Origin: Minwuia thermotolerans
GTDB lineage: Bacteria > Pseudomonadota > Alphaproteobacteria > Minwuiales > Minwuiaceae
DNA: 64,000 nt
NCBI RefSeq assembly: GCF_002924445.1
Contig: NZ_PIGG01000081.1
Location: 62,001-126,000 of the forward strand
Direction: 5' to 3'
The notes beneath the pieces were generated by a model. The model searched no databases. It was not told the DNA's origin and was given only the letters and a program-made list of their open reading frames with translations. Positions 42,356 through 52,074 of the stretch are shown here, piece by piece (the stretch's first letter is position 1; each line of letters opens with the position of its first letter). A program made the translations under genes and the position numbers.

Positions 42356-43512
42356 ACGATACCGCTATCGCGCCGGACTTCCGCGCCACGGACCGCGCCT
42401 TTTCCGCCGGCCTCGACCGGCGGCCGTCGCTGATCGGTCTGGACCGGGACGGAATCGCCCGGGCTCTGCTGGACGCCGGCGAGCGGTCCGACAAGGTGAA
42501 GATGCGGGCCAGCCAGCTTTTCCACTGGATCTACCACCGCGGCGCGCGCTCCTTCGACGAGATGACGTCGATTTCCAAGGCCTGGCGGGCGGACCTGGAC
42601 GACCGCTTCGTGATCGGCCGGCCGGAGGTCACGAACTATCAGGAGTCGAGCGACGGCACGCGCAAATGGCTGATGCGCTTCGGCGACGGCCACGAAGCCG
42701 AGACGGTGCATATCCCCGAGGAAGACCGCGGCGCGCTCTGCGTTTCCAGCCAGGTCGGCTGCACCCTGACCTGCGCCTTCTGCCATACGGGTACGCAGAA
42801 GCTGGTGCGCAACCTGACCGCGGGCGAGATTATCGCCCAGCTGATGGTCGCGCGCGACACCATCGGCGAATGGCCGACGCCGAAGGACGGCAACCGCTAC
42901 ATCTCCAATATCGTCATGATGGGCATGGGCGAGCCGCTGCTGAACTACGAGAACGTCGCCCGCGCCCTGAAGATCGCCATGGACGGCGACGGCATCGCCA
43001 TTTCGAAGCGGCGCATCACGCTCTCGACCTCGGGCGTCGTGCCGATGATCGAACGCTGCGGCCGGGAGCTGGAGGTCAATCTGGCGATCTCGCTGCACGC
43101 GGTGAACGACGAACTGCGCGACGTGCTCGTGCCGATCAACCGCAAGCACCCGCTCCGGGAGCTGATGGACGCCTGCCGCACCTATCCGGCGGCGAACAAT
43201 GCGCGGCGCATCACCTGGGAATACGTGATGCTGGACGGCATCAACGACAGCCCGGCCGAGGCGCGGGAACTGGTCCGCCTGATCAGGGGCATTCCGTCCA
43301 AGGTCAACCTGATCCCGTTCAACCCCTGGCCCGGCGCGCCCTATGCGTGCTCCAAGCCGGAGGCCATCCGCAAGTTCGCGGAGATCGTCAACGACGCCGG
43401 CTATTCCAGCCCGGTGCGCACCCCGCGCGGGCAGGACATCATGGCCGCCTGCGGCCAGCTCAAGACCGCCAGCGAACGCGAACGCCGCCAGAAGACCGGC
43501 GTAGCGGGTTAG
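42352..43512 (+). CDS. rlmN: Dual-specificity 23S rRNA/tRNA (adenine-C2)-methyltransferase RlmN
   Basis: A radical-SAM methyltransferase of 386 residues. The 4Fe-4S cluster Cys residues are 137, 141 and 144 in [11 protein letters not shown], and the resolving Cys367 is in [20 protein letters not shown] and [12 protein letters not shown] are family motifs. It makes m2A at A2503 in 23S rRNA and at A37 in some tRNAs, and so affects peptidyl-transferase drug sensitivity and decoding. A GTG start overlaps the upstream stop (GTGA). Confidence 0.97.
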   Translation: MNDTAIAPDFRATDRAFSAGLDRRPSLIGLDRDGIARALLDAGERSDKVKMRASQLFHWIYHRGARSFDEMTSISKAWRADLDDRFVIGRPEVTNYQESSDGTRKWLMRFGDGHEAETVHIPEEDRGALCVSSQVGCTLTCAFCHTGTQKLVRNLTAGEIIAQLMVARDTIGEWPTPKDGNRYISNIVMMGMGEPLLNYENVARALKIAMDGDGIAISKRRITLSTSGVVPMIERCGRELEVNLAISLHAVNDELRDVLVPINRKHPLRELMDACRTYPAANNARRITWEYVMLDGINDSPAEARELVRLIRGIPSKVNLIPFNPWPGAPYACSKPEAIRKFAEIVNDAGYSSPVRTPRGQDIMAACGQLKTASERERRQKTGVAG

Positions 43513-43531
43513 GCCTGCAACTCAAGTCGGC

Positions 43532-43620
43532 GCCCTTGGACCCCGAATAATGTCCGGGGCAGGCTTGATCCAAGGGCCCGGCGAATTGACAGACTGGGTC
43601 CTGGGGTCAAGCCCCAGGAC
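43532..43620. repeat. Pair of palindromic units between rlmN and the PhyH gene
   Basis: The first unit has arms GCCCTTGGA (43532-43540) and TCCAAGGGC (43569-43577) around an inner CCCCG/CGGGG pair. The second has arms GTCCTGGGG and CCCCAGGAC (43598-43620) around a TCAAG loop. Such stem pairs between convergent genes resemble dispersed extragenic palindromes and may also terminate transcription. Confidence 0.6.
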
Positions 43621-43637
43621 GCCAGTAATGTTGCGAG

Positions 43638-44510
43638 CTACGTCCGGGCCTTCAGCATCTCGTGCGCTTTCAGGGGCGCGGTGCCGAAGGCGGTGTTCAG
43701 CGTGAAGCCGTAGATCCAGTAGCCGAAGAGCCGCTGCATGATCTTGGGCAGGTGCTTCGCCTCCTCGGGCGGGGTGGTGACAGTCCAGTTCTCCTGCTGG
43801 CGCAGCCAGGGCCGGCAGTAGATCATGTTGACCGCGCGCCGGCGGCTGTCGCCCCGGGCTTCGCCGCCGCCGTGCCAGAGCGCCCCGTCATAGACGAACA
43901 CCGAGCCCGCCGGCACGATCGCCTGCGACGGGGGCGTCGTGGGAGGCGTATCGCCCGGACCGGTGTGGGAGCCGGGGACGTACATCGTCGCCCCGTTGTC
44001 CGCCGTGAAGTCGTCCAGCGCCCAGATGCAGGAGACGACGAAGGGCGGCCGGGGCCGGGGCGCGGCGTAGTGGCCGTCGTCGCGGTGCAGCGGCTGGGCG
44101 CTCTGGCCGCCATGGAGGGTCATGCCCTGGGCGGCGCTGATCACCGGGCTCTCGCCGAAACGGCTCTCGATCAGGGCAATCATGCGCCGGTCGGCAGCCA
44201 TGAAGTCGAAGTCGCGGCTGAGCGACAGCAGGCTGTAGACTCGCTTGGTCCGCTTGCCCTCGAATTCGTAGACGCCCCAGCGGTTGGCCTCGTTGATCGG
44301 GTCAAGCGCCGTGCGCGCGGCTTCCAGGCCCTCGGCATCCAGCATGTCCGGCAGCACGGCGTAGCCGTGTTCGGCCAGGTGCGCCGCGGCGCCGGCCATT
44401 TCCGCGCGGTCGGCCTCGCTCGAGATCAGGCGTTCGCGGTTGATTTCCTGGGCCTGTCTGCCGAAAGGGTCGGTCTCGCCCGCATGCCTCGCCGTTTCGG
44501 CGTCAGACAT
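43638..44510 (-). CDS. Phytanoyl-CoA dioxygenase-family (PhyH) Fe(II)/2-oxoglutarate oxygenase
   Basis: A protein of 290 residues. The iron-binding triad is His142 and Asp144 in LHRDDGHY with the distal His213 in LWHGGGEA; an Arg in DSRRRAVNM should bind 2-oxoglutarate. Family members hydroxylate lipids, osmolytes or natural products in the cytosol. ATG at 44510 overlaps the end of the SDR gene by 8 nt. The SDR directly upstream could oxidise the hydroxylated product. The substrate is unknown. Confidence 0.87.
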   Translation of the reverse strand: MSDAETARHAGETDPFGRQAQEINRERLISSEADRAEMAGAAAHLAEHGYAVLPDMLDAEGLEAARTALDPINEANRWGVYEFEGKRTKRVYSLLSLSRDFDFMAADRRMIALIESRFGESPVISAAQGMTLHGGQSAQPLHRDDGHYAAPRPRPPFVVSCIWALDDFTADNGATMYVPGSHTGPGDTPPTTPPSQAIVPAGSVFVYDGALWHGGGEARGDSRRRAVNMIYCRPWLRQQENWTVTTPPEEAKHLPKIMQRLFGYWIYGFTLNTAFGTAPLKAHEMLKART

Positions 44511-45240
44511 GCTGTCCACCGTTGATGTGGACCTCCGCGCCGGTGACGTAGCTGGCCTGGGGCGAGCAGAGGAAATAGATCGTCGCCGCGACCTCCTCGG
44601 GCCGGCCGAGCCGGTGCAGCGGAATGTCCTCGATCATCTTCTCGGTGCCGGGGGAAAGGATTGCGGTGTCGATCTCGCCCGGCGCGATGGCGTTGACGCG
44701 GATGCCGTGGGGGCCGAGGTCGGCGGCCATCTCCCGGGTCAAGGCCGCCAGCGCGGCCTTCGAGGTGCTGTAGGCGGAACCGGCGAAGGGATGCACGCGG
44801 CTGCCGGCGATCGAGGTGACGTTGACCACCGCGCCCTTCGCCGCCTTGAGTTCGTCGAACAGACCGCGCGCCAGCCAGACCGGGGCGAAGAGGTTCACGT
44901 TGAAGACGCTGTACCAGTCCTCGGGCGCGGTGTTCATCGTGCTCAGCCGTCCGCCGTCCGGCCCCTTGGGCGAGATGCCGGCGTTGTTGATCAAGGCGTC
45001 AAGGCGGCCGTCGGGCAGTTTCGACTTCAGGCTCGCGATGCCTTCCTGGATGGTTTCCTGGCGCGACAGGTCGAGCTGGACGTGGTCTTCCTCGCCGTGT
45101 TCCCAGGGGCAGTCCTCGGAGAAGGGGTGACGGGAGACGGTGATGATGCGCCAGCCTGCGGCGCCGAAGCGCTTCACCGTCGCATGCCCGATCCCGCGCG
45201 AGGCGCCGGTCAGGATCAGTGTCTTGCCGCTATCAGCCAT
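44503..45240 (-). CDS. Short-chain dehydrogenase/reductase (SDR)
   Basis: A classical SDR of 245 residues. The NAD(P)-binding TGASRGIG is at 11-18, NNAG at 85-88, a Ser in NVTSIAGS and the catalytic Tyr157/Lys161 in YSTSK. The C-terminus carries APGEIDTAILSPGTE and INGGQHV, as in 3-oxoacyl-ACP reductase-like members. An Arg near the cofactor loop (TVSRHP) hints at NADP. It is upstream of and overlaps the PhyH gene, so the two probably act on the same metabolite. Confidence 0.88.
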   Translation of the reverse strand: MADSGKTLILTGASRGIGHATVKRFGAAGWRIITVSRHPFSEDCPWEHGEEDHVQLDLSRQETIQEGIASLKSKLPDGRLDALINNAGISPKGPDGGRLSTMNTAPEDWYSVFNVNLFAPVWLARGLFDELKAAKGAVVNVTSIAGSRVHPFAGSAYSTSKAALAALTREMAADLGPHGIRVNAIAPGEIDTAILSPGTEKMIEDIPLHRLGRPEEVAATIYFLCSPQASYVTGAEVHINGGQHV

Positions 45241-45255
45241 GGCCGGGAAGATAAC

Positions 45256-46233
45256 TCACGCCCGCTCCCCTTGGGAATTGTCTTCTTCGGAGGTCTCCCC
45301 CGCGCCGCCGTCCCACTCGGCCGCCGTGACGCGGTCATACTGATCCGCGAGATCTTCGGCGCCCGCCGGATCGAGGTGGACGATGACCTCTGCGCCCGGA
45401 TGGATGCGCTCGATCTCCGCCTCCACCATGTCGGCGATGACGTGTGCGCGGTAGAGCGACATGCCGCCGTCCAGTTCGACGTGGACCTGAACGAAGGCCG
45501 CCAGGCCGGACTGCCGCGTGCGCAGGTCATGCACGGCGCTGACGTCGGGGACTGCCAGCGCCGCGGTCAGGATGCGCGCCCGCTCGTCCTCGGGCAGTTC
45601 CCGGTCCATGAGCTGGTCGAAGGCGTTGCGGCTGATCTGCCACGACCCGCGCAGCAGCCAGAGTGCGATCAGCACGCCGATGATCGGATCAGCGACATGC
45701 ACGCCCATCATGCCCGACAGCACCAGCGCGACGATGACGCCGGCGTTCATCAGCAGATCGCCCGAATAGTGCAGCAGGTCGGCGCTGATCGCGACAGAGC
45801 CGGAGCGGCGGACGACGAAGCGCTGAAAGGCCACGAGAACGAGCGTCATCGCGATCGATACCACCATGACGATGATGCCGAGCGTACTCGCGCGAACGGG
45901 ATCGGGGTCGAGCAGGTTCGCGGCGCTCTCCCAGGCCAGGAAAACGGCGGAGCCGGAAATCAGCGCCGCCTGCGCCAGGGCGCCGAGGGATTCGGCCTTG
46001 CCGTGGCCGAAGCGGTGTTCGTCGTCCGCTTCCGTGAGGCTGTAGCGGACCGCGAACAGGTTGGTCAGCGAAGCGGTCAGATCGAGCGCCGAATCCAGCA
46101 GGGAGCCGAGCATGGCCGTGGAGCCGGTCATGACCAGCGCCACGGTCTTGATCACCATCAGGACAAAAGCCGTCAGCACCGACGCCAGTGTGGCGAGGCG
46201 CATCCAGCTCTCCGGTTTGCGCTCCGGCGCCAT
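45256..46233 (-). CDS. Cation diffusion facilitator (CDF) metal transporter
   Basis: A protein of 325 residues with six membrane helices and a cytosolic C-terminal domain. Transport-site acids lie in SLLDSALDLTASL (helix 2), and the HxxxD pair is in LLHYSGDLLMNAG (helix 5). A cytosolic CHAD-like domain begins LPEDERARILTAA. Such carriers export Zn, Fe, Mn or related ions in exchange for protons. The helix 2 pattern with Asp (DxxxD) fits FieF-like members. Its ATG shares a base with the pdxH stop. Confidence 0.9.
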   Translation of the reverse strand: MAPERKPESWMRLATLASVLTAFVLMVIKTVALVMTGSTAMLGSLLDSALDLTASLTNLFAVRYSLTEADDEHRFGHGKAESLGALAQAALISGSAVFLAWESAANLLDPDPVRASTLGIIVMVVSIAMTLVLVAFQRFVVRRSGSVAISADLLHYSGDLLMNAGVIVALVLSGMMGVHVADPIIGVLIALWLLRGSWQISRNAFDQLMDRELPEDERARILTAALAVPDVSAVHDLRTRQSGLAAFVQVHVELDGGMSLYRAHVIADMVEAEIERIHPGAEVIVHLDPAGAEDLADQYDRVTAAEWDGGAGETSEEDNSQGERA

Positions 46234-46817
46234 CAGGGAAACAGCACCTCGTTCCGCCAGCTGTCCCGTTCCCGGACAAAATTCAGCCGCTCGTGCAGGC
46301 GGAAGGGCCGGTCGCGCCAGAACTCGATCCGCGAGGGCACGATCCGGAAGCCCGACCAGTGCGGCGGCCGGGGCACTTCGCCGATGGCGTACCTGGCGGC
46401 GAATTTCGCCACGCGCTTCTCCAGTTCGAACCGGCCCTCCATCGGGCGGCTCTGATCGGAGGCCCAGGCGCCGATGCGGCTGTCGCGGGGCCGGGAGGCG
46501 AAATAGGCGTCGGCTTCGGCATCGTCGACGCGCTCCACCATGCCCTCGACGCGGACCTGGCGGCGCAGGCTTTTCCAGTGGAAGCAGAGCGCGGCCTTCG
46601 GGTGGGCCAGCAGTTCCTGCCCCTTCTGGCTCTCGAAATTGGTGTAGAAGACGAAGCCATCCTGATCGACGTCCTTCAGCAGCACCATCCGCAGGCTGGG
46701 CATGCCGCCGGCGCCCACAGTCGCGAGCGCCATGGCGTTCGGGTCGTTCGGCTCGCTTTCCCGCGCCTCTTCCAACCAGGATCGGAAATGGGCGATGGGG
46801 TCGGTGGGTGCGCTCAT
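46233..46817 (-). CDS. pdxH: Pyridoxamine 5'-phosphate oxidase
   Basis: A protein of 194 residues, slightly shorter than E. coli PdxH at its N-terminus. FMN- and substrate-binding motifs are [34 protein letters not shown] and the C-terminal [18 protein letters not shown]. It oxidises pyridoxamine or pyridoxine phosphate to PLP, using oxygen, in cofactor synthesis and salvage. The downstream CDF gene shares its stop region, so the two are co-transcribed. Confidence 0.95.
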   Translation of the reverse strand: MSAPTDPIAHFRSWLEEARESEPNDPNAMALATVGAGGMPSLRMVLLKDVDQDGFVFYTNFESQKGQELLAHPKAALCFHWKSLRRQVRVEGMVERVDDAEADAYFASRPRDSRIGAWASDQSRPMEGRFELEKRVAKFAARYAIGEVPRPPHWSGFRIVPSRIEFWRDRPFRLHERLNFVRERDSWRNEVLFP

Positions 46818-46999
46818 GAAGGTCTCCTTGCCGTGAAGCCGAAGCTAGGGCGTATGGTCTCGATTGCCATGCTGCCGAGTGCCACAGCTTTCGCCCGCGC
46901 CTGTCACACCCTATCTGGTATGGAAGGTTAACCGCCCGATCAACGGAGAATGAGGCCGCCGTGCGCCTTGCCGTCAGAAGCACACCGGAGGGTCAAGTC

Positions 47000-47728
47000 A
47001 TGACCAAGCGTATAGTCTCCCTTTTCGCCATTCTTTTCGTCTGCGCGCCGCTCGCGGCCGCCGAAGCCAGTTTCCGCGACGGGTTGGAGGCCTATCGCGC
47101 CGGTGATCACCCGCGAGCCGCGGAAATCTGGGAGGAAGCCGCCAGGGCGGGTGATCCTGCGGCGCAGCGCAATCTGGGCCTGATGTATCTGAACGGCGTC
47201 GGCGTGGCGCGCGATCCGGAGACCGCCGCGGACTGGTTCCGCCGCGCCGCCGAACAGGATTTCGCGCCGGCGGCGGCGAATCTCGCCGACCTCTATCTGA
47301 AGGGGAATGGCGTGGAAGCGGATGCCGAACGGGCCTTCCGCTACATGAAACAGGCGGCCGAGGGTGGCCTGGCGGAATCGATGCACAATCTGGGCATTCT
47401 CCATGAAAGCGGCTACGGCACGGCGCGCGACCGCGAGGCGGCGATCCGCTGGTTCCGCCGCGCCGCTGAACTCGGCTTCGGCCGCGCCGCGGCGCGGCTG
47501 ACGGAGATGGGCGTTGACCGCCAGGCGCCTTCGGATGCCGAGGTTCGTGCGCCTGCCGGCGAGCGCCCCGAAAACGGCGCCGGGGCCGACACTTCACAGA
47601 TCGAATCCGCGCCGGCGCCGGCCGGAGAGGAGTCGATCGCTTCCGGGCCGCCGCCGCGCAACACCGAACTGGTCAATGACGGTCTAGTGGATCATCTGGT
47701 GGTGCTCTTTTCACCGGATCGGCAGTGA
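47000..47728 (+). CDS. Exported Sel1-like repeat protein
   Basis: A protein of 242 residues with a signal peptide (about 1-20, ending CAPLAAAEA). At least three Sel1-like repeats follow: AAQRNLGLMYLNGVGVARDP, APAAANLADLYLKGNGVEAD and AESMHNLGILHESGYGTARD. A Pro/Ala/Glu-rich tail (from about 175) is probably disordered. Sel1 repeats form alpha-solenoids that bind proteins, so a periplasmic scaffold role is likely. The partner is unknown. ATG at 47000 opens the signal peptide. Confidence 0.82.
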   Translation: MTKRIVSLFAILFVCAPLAAAEASFRDGLEAYRAGDHPRAAEIWEEAARAGDPAAQRNLGLMYLNGVGVARDPETAADWFRRAAEQDFAPAAANLADLYLKGNGVEADAERAFRYMKQAAEGGLAESMHNLGILHESGYGTARDREAAIRWFRRAAELGFGRAAARLTEMGVDRQAPSDAEVRAPAGERPENGAGADTSQIESAPAPAGEESIASGPPPRNTELVNDGLVDHLVVLFSPDRQ

Positions 47729-47817
47729 CCATATATATGGCCGGCCGGGCCCATCCGCGCTATTGATGGCGGCGTGGATGACGGCAGGGGGCCGTTGATC
47801 CGAAAAGACCGAATCAG

Positions 47818-48729
47818 ATGATGCGAGATCCATATACGGTTCTGGGCGTCGGCAGGAACGCGTCCCAGGAAGACATCAAGAAAGCCTACCGCAAGCTGGC
47901 GAAGGACCTTCATCCTGACCGGCATCCTGGGGATTCGTCCGCCGCCGACCGCTTCAAGGAAGTGTCCGCGGCCTACAACCTGCTGGGCGACGTCGACCAG
48001 CGCGCGCGCTATGACCGGGGCGAGATCGGTCCGGACGGCCAGGAGCGCATGTCCCGCACCCAGTACCGCACCTACACCGGTCCGGAAGGCGGCGAGGAAG
48101 GCTTCGGCGGGTTTCACGGCGGGGGCGCGCGGGGCTTCGACGACATCTTCGGCGACATCTTCACCAGCTTCCGCGGCGGCCGGCAGCAGGCGCGCGGCCG
48201 TGACCGCAAGTACACCCTGGATGTGAGTTTCCTGGAGGCCGCGCGCGGCGCCAACCGCAGGCTCACCCTGCCCGGCGGCAAGACGCTGGACGTGCGGATT
48301 CCCGCCGGCCTGGAAGACGGCCAGCAGATACGCCTGAAGGGGCAGGGCGACGCGCCTCCCGGCGGCGCGCCGGGCGACGCCCTGATCGAGGTTTCGGTGA
48401 AGCCGCATCCGCTCTACACGCGCCGCGGCAACGACATCCATATCGAGTTGCCCATCTCGCTCACCGAAGCGGTGCTCGGCGCGAAGATCAAGGCGCCGAC
48501 GATTCACGGGGATGTCACGGTCACGGTGCCCGAGGGCTCCAATACCGGACGCACGCTCCGCCTGAAGGGCAAGGGCATCGTCAACCGGAAATCGGGGCAG
48601 GACGGCGACCAGTATGTCCGTCTCAAGATCGTTCTGCCCGACGGCAAGGATCCCGAGTTGCAGCAGTTCGTGAAGTCCTGGTCGCGCGGCGAGGCCTTCG
48701 ATGCGCGCGCCGACCTGAAGACCGACTGA
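47818..48729 (+). CDS. DnaJ-like co-chaperone (CbpA-type)
   Basis: A protein of 303 residues. The J domain (3-70) has the HPD triad at 32-34 in LHPDRHP. A Gly/Phe-rich linker (about 95-125) is followed by a two-part DnaJ C-terminal substrate domain: LDVRIPAGLEDGQQIRLKG and VTVTVPEGSNTGRTLRLKG. There is no zinc-finger domain, so it is of the CbpA/type II kind. It stimulates the ATPase of a DnaK and hands over substrates. It is convergent with the YihY gene. Confidence 0.92.
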   Translation: MMRDPYTVLGVGRNASQEDIKKAYRKLAKDLHPDRHPGDSSAADRFKEVSAAYNLLGDVDQRARYDRGEIGPDGQERMSRTQYRTYTGPEGGEEGFGGFHGGGARGFDDIFGDIFTSFRGGRQQARGRDRKYTLDVSFLEAARGANRRLTLPGGKTLDVRIPAGLEDGQQIRLKGQGDAPPGGAPGDALIEVSVKPHPLYTRRGNDIHIELPISLTEAVLGAKIKAPTIHGDVTVTVPEGSNTGRTLRLKGKGIVNRKSGQDGDQYVRLKIVLPDGKDPELQQFVKSWSRGEAFDARADLKTD

Positions 48730-48746
48730 GGCCGTCCCGGCTTCGC

Positions 48747-50033
48747 TCAGTCCGCGGCTTCCCGGGGGCGTGGCGTGATGGGCGTCGGCTGGTCGCCATC
48801 GAGAACCCGGGCCAGCGGTACGCCGAAGACCGAACGCTCCATCTGGATGGCCTCGTCGATGGGGCCTTCCAGGCCGGCGACCGGGCTGCCGGCCAGCGAA
48901 GGCTGCCGGGTCTGGATGTCCATGGCGAGCATCAGGTCGTACAGCGTCAGGTCGGCGATTTCCCTGGCCAGTATCCAGCGATGCCGCCGCGTTTCACGGA
49001 CATAACCGGCATTTTCCAGGCGCTCGAAGAGCTGTTCGAGCGCGGTGGGGGACATCCTGAGTCGCCGCACCAGCACGTGCGGGCGCACGTCGTCGCCATC
49101 GCGGTGGGCCTTGCGCAGGATACGCAGGGCTTCGATGGCCAGCGCCAGCCGGCCCGAGCGGGGCGCGGCCACCAGTTCGACGCCGCTCGCCGCGCGCCAT
49201 TCGGGCAGGGCGGCGGTGATCCCGGCGCCGACCAGGGTGACCACCCAGGCGAGATAGATCCAGAGCAGCAGGATCGGCAGCACCGAAATCGCGCCGTAAA
49301 TCGTCTGGTAGACGGGAAAGGTGGTGACATAGAGCCCGAACAGCGCCTTCAGCGCCTCGAACAGCAGCGCTGCGACGCCGGCGCCGATCGCCGCGTCGCG
49401 CACCTCGACATGGCGGTTCGGCATAACCGTGTACATCACCACATAGCCGGCGAAGGCCAGCACATAGGGCACAACGCGGCCCAGGAAAGAGACCGCATTG
49501 CCCAGTTCCTGCCCGCCGGCCTGGTTGGCGAAGGCGAACAGCATCGAGGACAGGGTGACGCTGACCAGGAAGAAGATCGGTCCCAGCGTCAGCAGCGCCC
49601 AGTAGGCCAGCAGCCGCCGAATCATCGAGCGCTGACGGCGGACGAGAAACAGGCGGTTGAGCGCACTCTCGATGGTCACGAGCAGCAGCACCGAGGTCAC
49701 GCCCAGTCCGACGATGCCGAAGGCGGAGAGCTGCCCGACATTGCCGCGGAAGCGCGTGATGTACTCCTGCACCGCGTCGCTGGCGTGGGGCACGAAATTG
49801 CCGAAGATGAATGCCTCCAGCTCGGCCTCGGCCTGATTGAAGGCCGGAAACGCGGCGAATATGGCGAAACTGATCGTCATCAGCGGCACCAGCGCCAGCA
49901 ATGAGGTGAAGGTCAGCGCCGAGGCCACTTCCGGCAGGCGGTTGGCGACGAAGCGCCTGGCCACGAAGACGGCGAGCGACGCCCCGAGGCGCCCCCAGCG
50001 CCGCGCCAATTGCATGGCCTTTTGCCGGTTCAA
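48747..50033 (-). CDS. YihY-family inner membrane protein
   Basis: A protein of 428 residues with about six membrane helices in the N-terminal two thirds. Family motifs are LPEVASALTFTSLLALVPLM, LLLVTIESALNRLF and PNRHVEVRDAAIGA. The C-terminal part (about 290-428) is soluble and includes a winged-helix-like stretch (LRMSPTALEQLFERLENAG, then YVRETRRHRWILA). It was once called RNase BN by mistake; a lipid-related or transport role is now considered. It is divergent from fabI, with about 130 nt between. Confidence 0.9.
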   Translation of the reverse strand: MNRQKAMQLARRWGRLGASLAVFVARRFVANRLPEVASALTFTSLLALVPLMTISFAIFAAFPAFNQAEAELEAFIFGNFVPHASDAVQEYITRFRGNVGQLSAFGIVGLGVTSVLLLVTIESALNRLFLVRRQRSMIRRLLAYWALLTLGPIFFLVSVTLSSMLFAFANQAGGQELGNAVSFLGRVVPYVLAFAGYVVMYTVMPNRHVEVRDAAIGAGVAALLFEALKALFGLYVTTFPVYQTIYGAISVLPILLLWIYLAWVVTLVGAGITAALPEWRAASGVELVAAPRSGRLALAIEALRILRKAHRDGDDVRPHVLVRRLRMSPTALEQLFERLENAGYVRETRRHRWILAREIADLTLYDLMLAMDIQTRQPSLAGSPVAGLEGPIDEAIQMERSVFGVPLARVLDGDQPTPITPRPREAAD

Positions 50034-50165
50034 CGCTTATAAATCCTCGTCAATTCGCTTCGGTTGCACATGGCGCCAATGGATCACATGGTTGCGCTGA
50101 ACCGGGCGTCAAAGCAACTCGGGCCATGGCCGCCGGTGGCGGATGGTCCTGTAGGAGAGACAAGC

Positions 50166-50978
50166 ATGAGCGAACCGAGCGGGCTGTTGGCGGGCAAACG
50201 CGGACTGGTTATGGGCGTTGCCAACGACCGCTCAATCGCCTGGGGCATCGCGCGCGCGGCCGCCAGGGAGGGCGCCGACCTCGCCTTCACCTATCAGGGC
50301 GACGCCCTGAAGAAGCGCGTCGTGCCGCTGGCGGAGTCGATCGGCTGCGACTACGTGATGCCCTGCGACGTCACCGATCCCGCCTCGATGGATTCGGTCT
50401 TCGAGGATATTTCCGGCCGCTGGGGCGGCCTCGACTTTCTGGTCCACGCCATCGCCTATGCCGACAAGGACGAGCTCAAGGGCCGCTATGTCGACACCAG
50501 CCTGGAGAACTTCCGCCGCTCCATGCAGATCAGCTGCTATTCCTTCACGGCGATCGCGCGCCGGGCGGAGCCGCTGATGGCCGATGGCGGCAGCATGCTG
50601 ACGCTGACCTACTACGGCGCCGAGCGGGTCATGCCCCACTACAACGTCATGGGCGTTGCCAAGGCGGCGCTGGAGGCGAGCGTGCGCTATCTCGCCGTCG
50701 ATCTCGGGCCGAAGAACATCCGCGTCAACGCGGTCTCGGCTGGACCGATCAAGACCCTGGCGGCTTCGGGCATCGGCGACTTCCGTTACATCCTGAAGTG
50801 GAACGAACTGAATTCGCCGCTGAAGCGCAACGTCACCATCGACCAGGTGGGCAACTCGGCGCTCTATCTGATCAGCCATCTGGGCGAGGGCGTCACCGGC
50901 GAGGTGCTGCACGTCGATTCGGGCTACCACGTCGTCGGCATGAAGGCCGTGGACGCGCCCGACATCGGCAACATCTGA
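50166..50978 (+). CDS. fabI: NADH-dependent enoyl-ACP reductase FabI
   Basis: A protein of 270 residues, the divergent SDR type typical of FabI. The cofactor motif is [13 protein letters not shown], and the active site has Tyr149, Tyr159 and Lys166 in [19 protein letters not shown]. It reduces trans-2-enoyl-ACP in the last step of each fatty-acid elongation cycle and is the usual triclosan target. ATG at 50166 is chosen because TAGGAGAGA precedes it and [15 protein letters not shown] is the family start. aroC follows after 19 nt. Confidence 0.95.
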   Translation: MSEPSGLLAGKRGLVMGVANDRSIAWGIARAAAREGADLAFTYQGDALKKRVVPLAESIGCDYVMPCDVTDPASMDSVFEDISGRWGGLDFLVHAIAYADKDELKGRYVDTSLENFRRSMQISCYSFTAIARRAEPLMADGGSMLTLTYYGAERVMPHYNVMGVAKAALEASVRYLAVDLGPKNIRVNAVSAGPIKTLAASGIGDFRYILKWNELNSPLKRNVTIDQVGNSALYLISHLGEGVTGEVLHVDSGYHVVGMKAVDAPDIGNI

Positions 50979-50997
50979 GCCGGGCCGGGGACCGGCC

Positions 50998-52074
50998 ATG
51001 TCGCACAACACCTTCGGCCATCTGTTCCGGGTCACCACCTGGGGGGAAAGCCACGGACCCGCCATCGGCTGCGTGGTCGACGGCTGTCCGCCGCTGATCG
51101 AACTGGCGGAAGCCGATATCCAGACCTTTCTCGACCGCCGCCGGCCCGGGCAGAACCGGTTCACCACGCAGCGCCGCGAGCCCGACAGCGTGCGCATCAT
51201 GTCCGGCGTCTTCGAAGGCCGCACGACCGGCACGCCGGTCATGATGATGATCGAGAACGTGGACCAGCGCTCCAAGGACTATTCCGACATCAAGGACAAG
51301 TACCGTCCCGGCCATGCGGACTATGTCTACATGCAGAAATACGGCATACGCGACTATCGTGGCGGCGGCCGTTCCTCTGCGCGGGAGACGGCGAGCCGCG
51401 TCGCCGCCGGGGCGCTGGCGCGCAAGGTGCTGGGGTCCGGCGTCCGCATTCGCGGCGCACTGGTGCAGGTGGGCGAGATCGCCATCGACCGCGACGCCTG
51501 GGACTGGGAGACGGTGGACCGCAATCCGTTCTGGTGTCCCGATCCGCAGACCGCCGCGCGCTGGGAGGACTATCTCGACGGCGTGCGCAAGGCGGGCAGC
51601 TCGGTCGGCGCGGTGATCGAGGTGGTAGCCGAAGGCGTGCCCGTGGGCCTCGGTGCGCCGATCTACGGCAAGCTGGATGCCGACCTGGCCCAGGCGATGA
51701 TGTCGATCAACGCGGTCAAGGGCGTGGAGATCGGCGACGGCTTTGCGGCCGCGGCTCTGACCGGCGAAACCAATGCCGATGAGATGCGCATGAAGGATGG
51801 CGCGGTTTCCTTCACCTCCAATCACGCCGGGGGCGTGCTGGGCGGCATTTCCTCCGGCCAGCCGGTGGTCTGCCGTTTCGCGGTCAAGCCGACGTCCTCG
51901 ATCCTCAGCCCCCGGGCGACCGTGGACAGAGAGGGCAACGAGACCGAGATCGTGACCAAGGGGCGCCACGACCCCTGCGTCGGCATTCGCGCCGTGCCCG
52001 TGGGCGAGGCGATGATGGCCTGCGTGCTGGCGGACCATCTGCTGAGGGCCAGGGCCCAGGGACAGGCGTCGTGA
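50998..52074 (+). CDS. aroC: Chorismate synthase
   Basis: A protein of 358 residues with all the family signatures: [20 protein letters not shown] near the start, [16 protein letters not shown] in the middle and [20 protein letters not shown] near the end. It converts EPSP to chorismate using reduced FMN, the last step of the shikimate pathway. Its stop overlaps the GTG start of sppA by 4 nt (GTGA), so fabI, aroC and sppA probably form one operon. Confidence 0.97.
   Translation: MSHNTFGHLFRVTTWGESHGPAIGCVVDGCPPLIELAEADIQTFLDRRRPGQNRFTTQRREPDSVRIMSGVFEGRTTGTPVMMMIENVDQRSKDYSDIKDKYRPGHADYVYMQKYGIRDYRGGGRSSARETASRVAAGALARKVLGSGVRIRGALVQVGEIAIDRDAWDWETVDRNPFWCPDPQTAARWEDYLDGVRKAGSSVGAVIEVVAEGVPVGLGAPIYGKLDADLAQAMMSINAVKGVEIGDGFAAAALTGETNADEMRMKDGAVSFTSNHAGGVLGGISSGQPVVCRFAVKPTSSILSPRATVDREGNETEIVTKGRHDPCVGIRAVPVGEAMMACVLADHLLRARAQGQAS

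Noticed and set aside
48747-50033. Ribonuclease BN annotation for the YihY-family gene
   Set aside because: The family was named so in error. The protein is an integral membrane protein with no nuclease motif.
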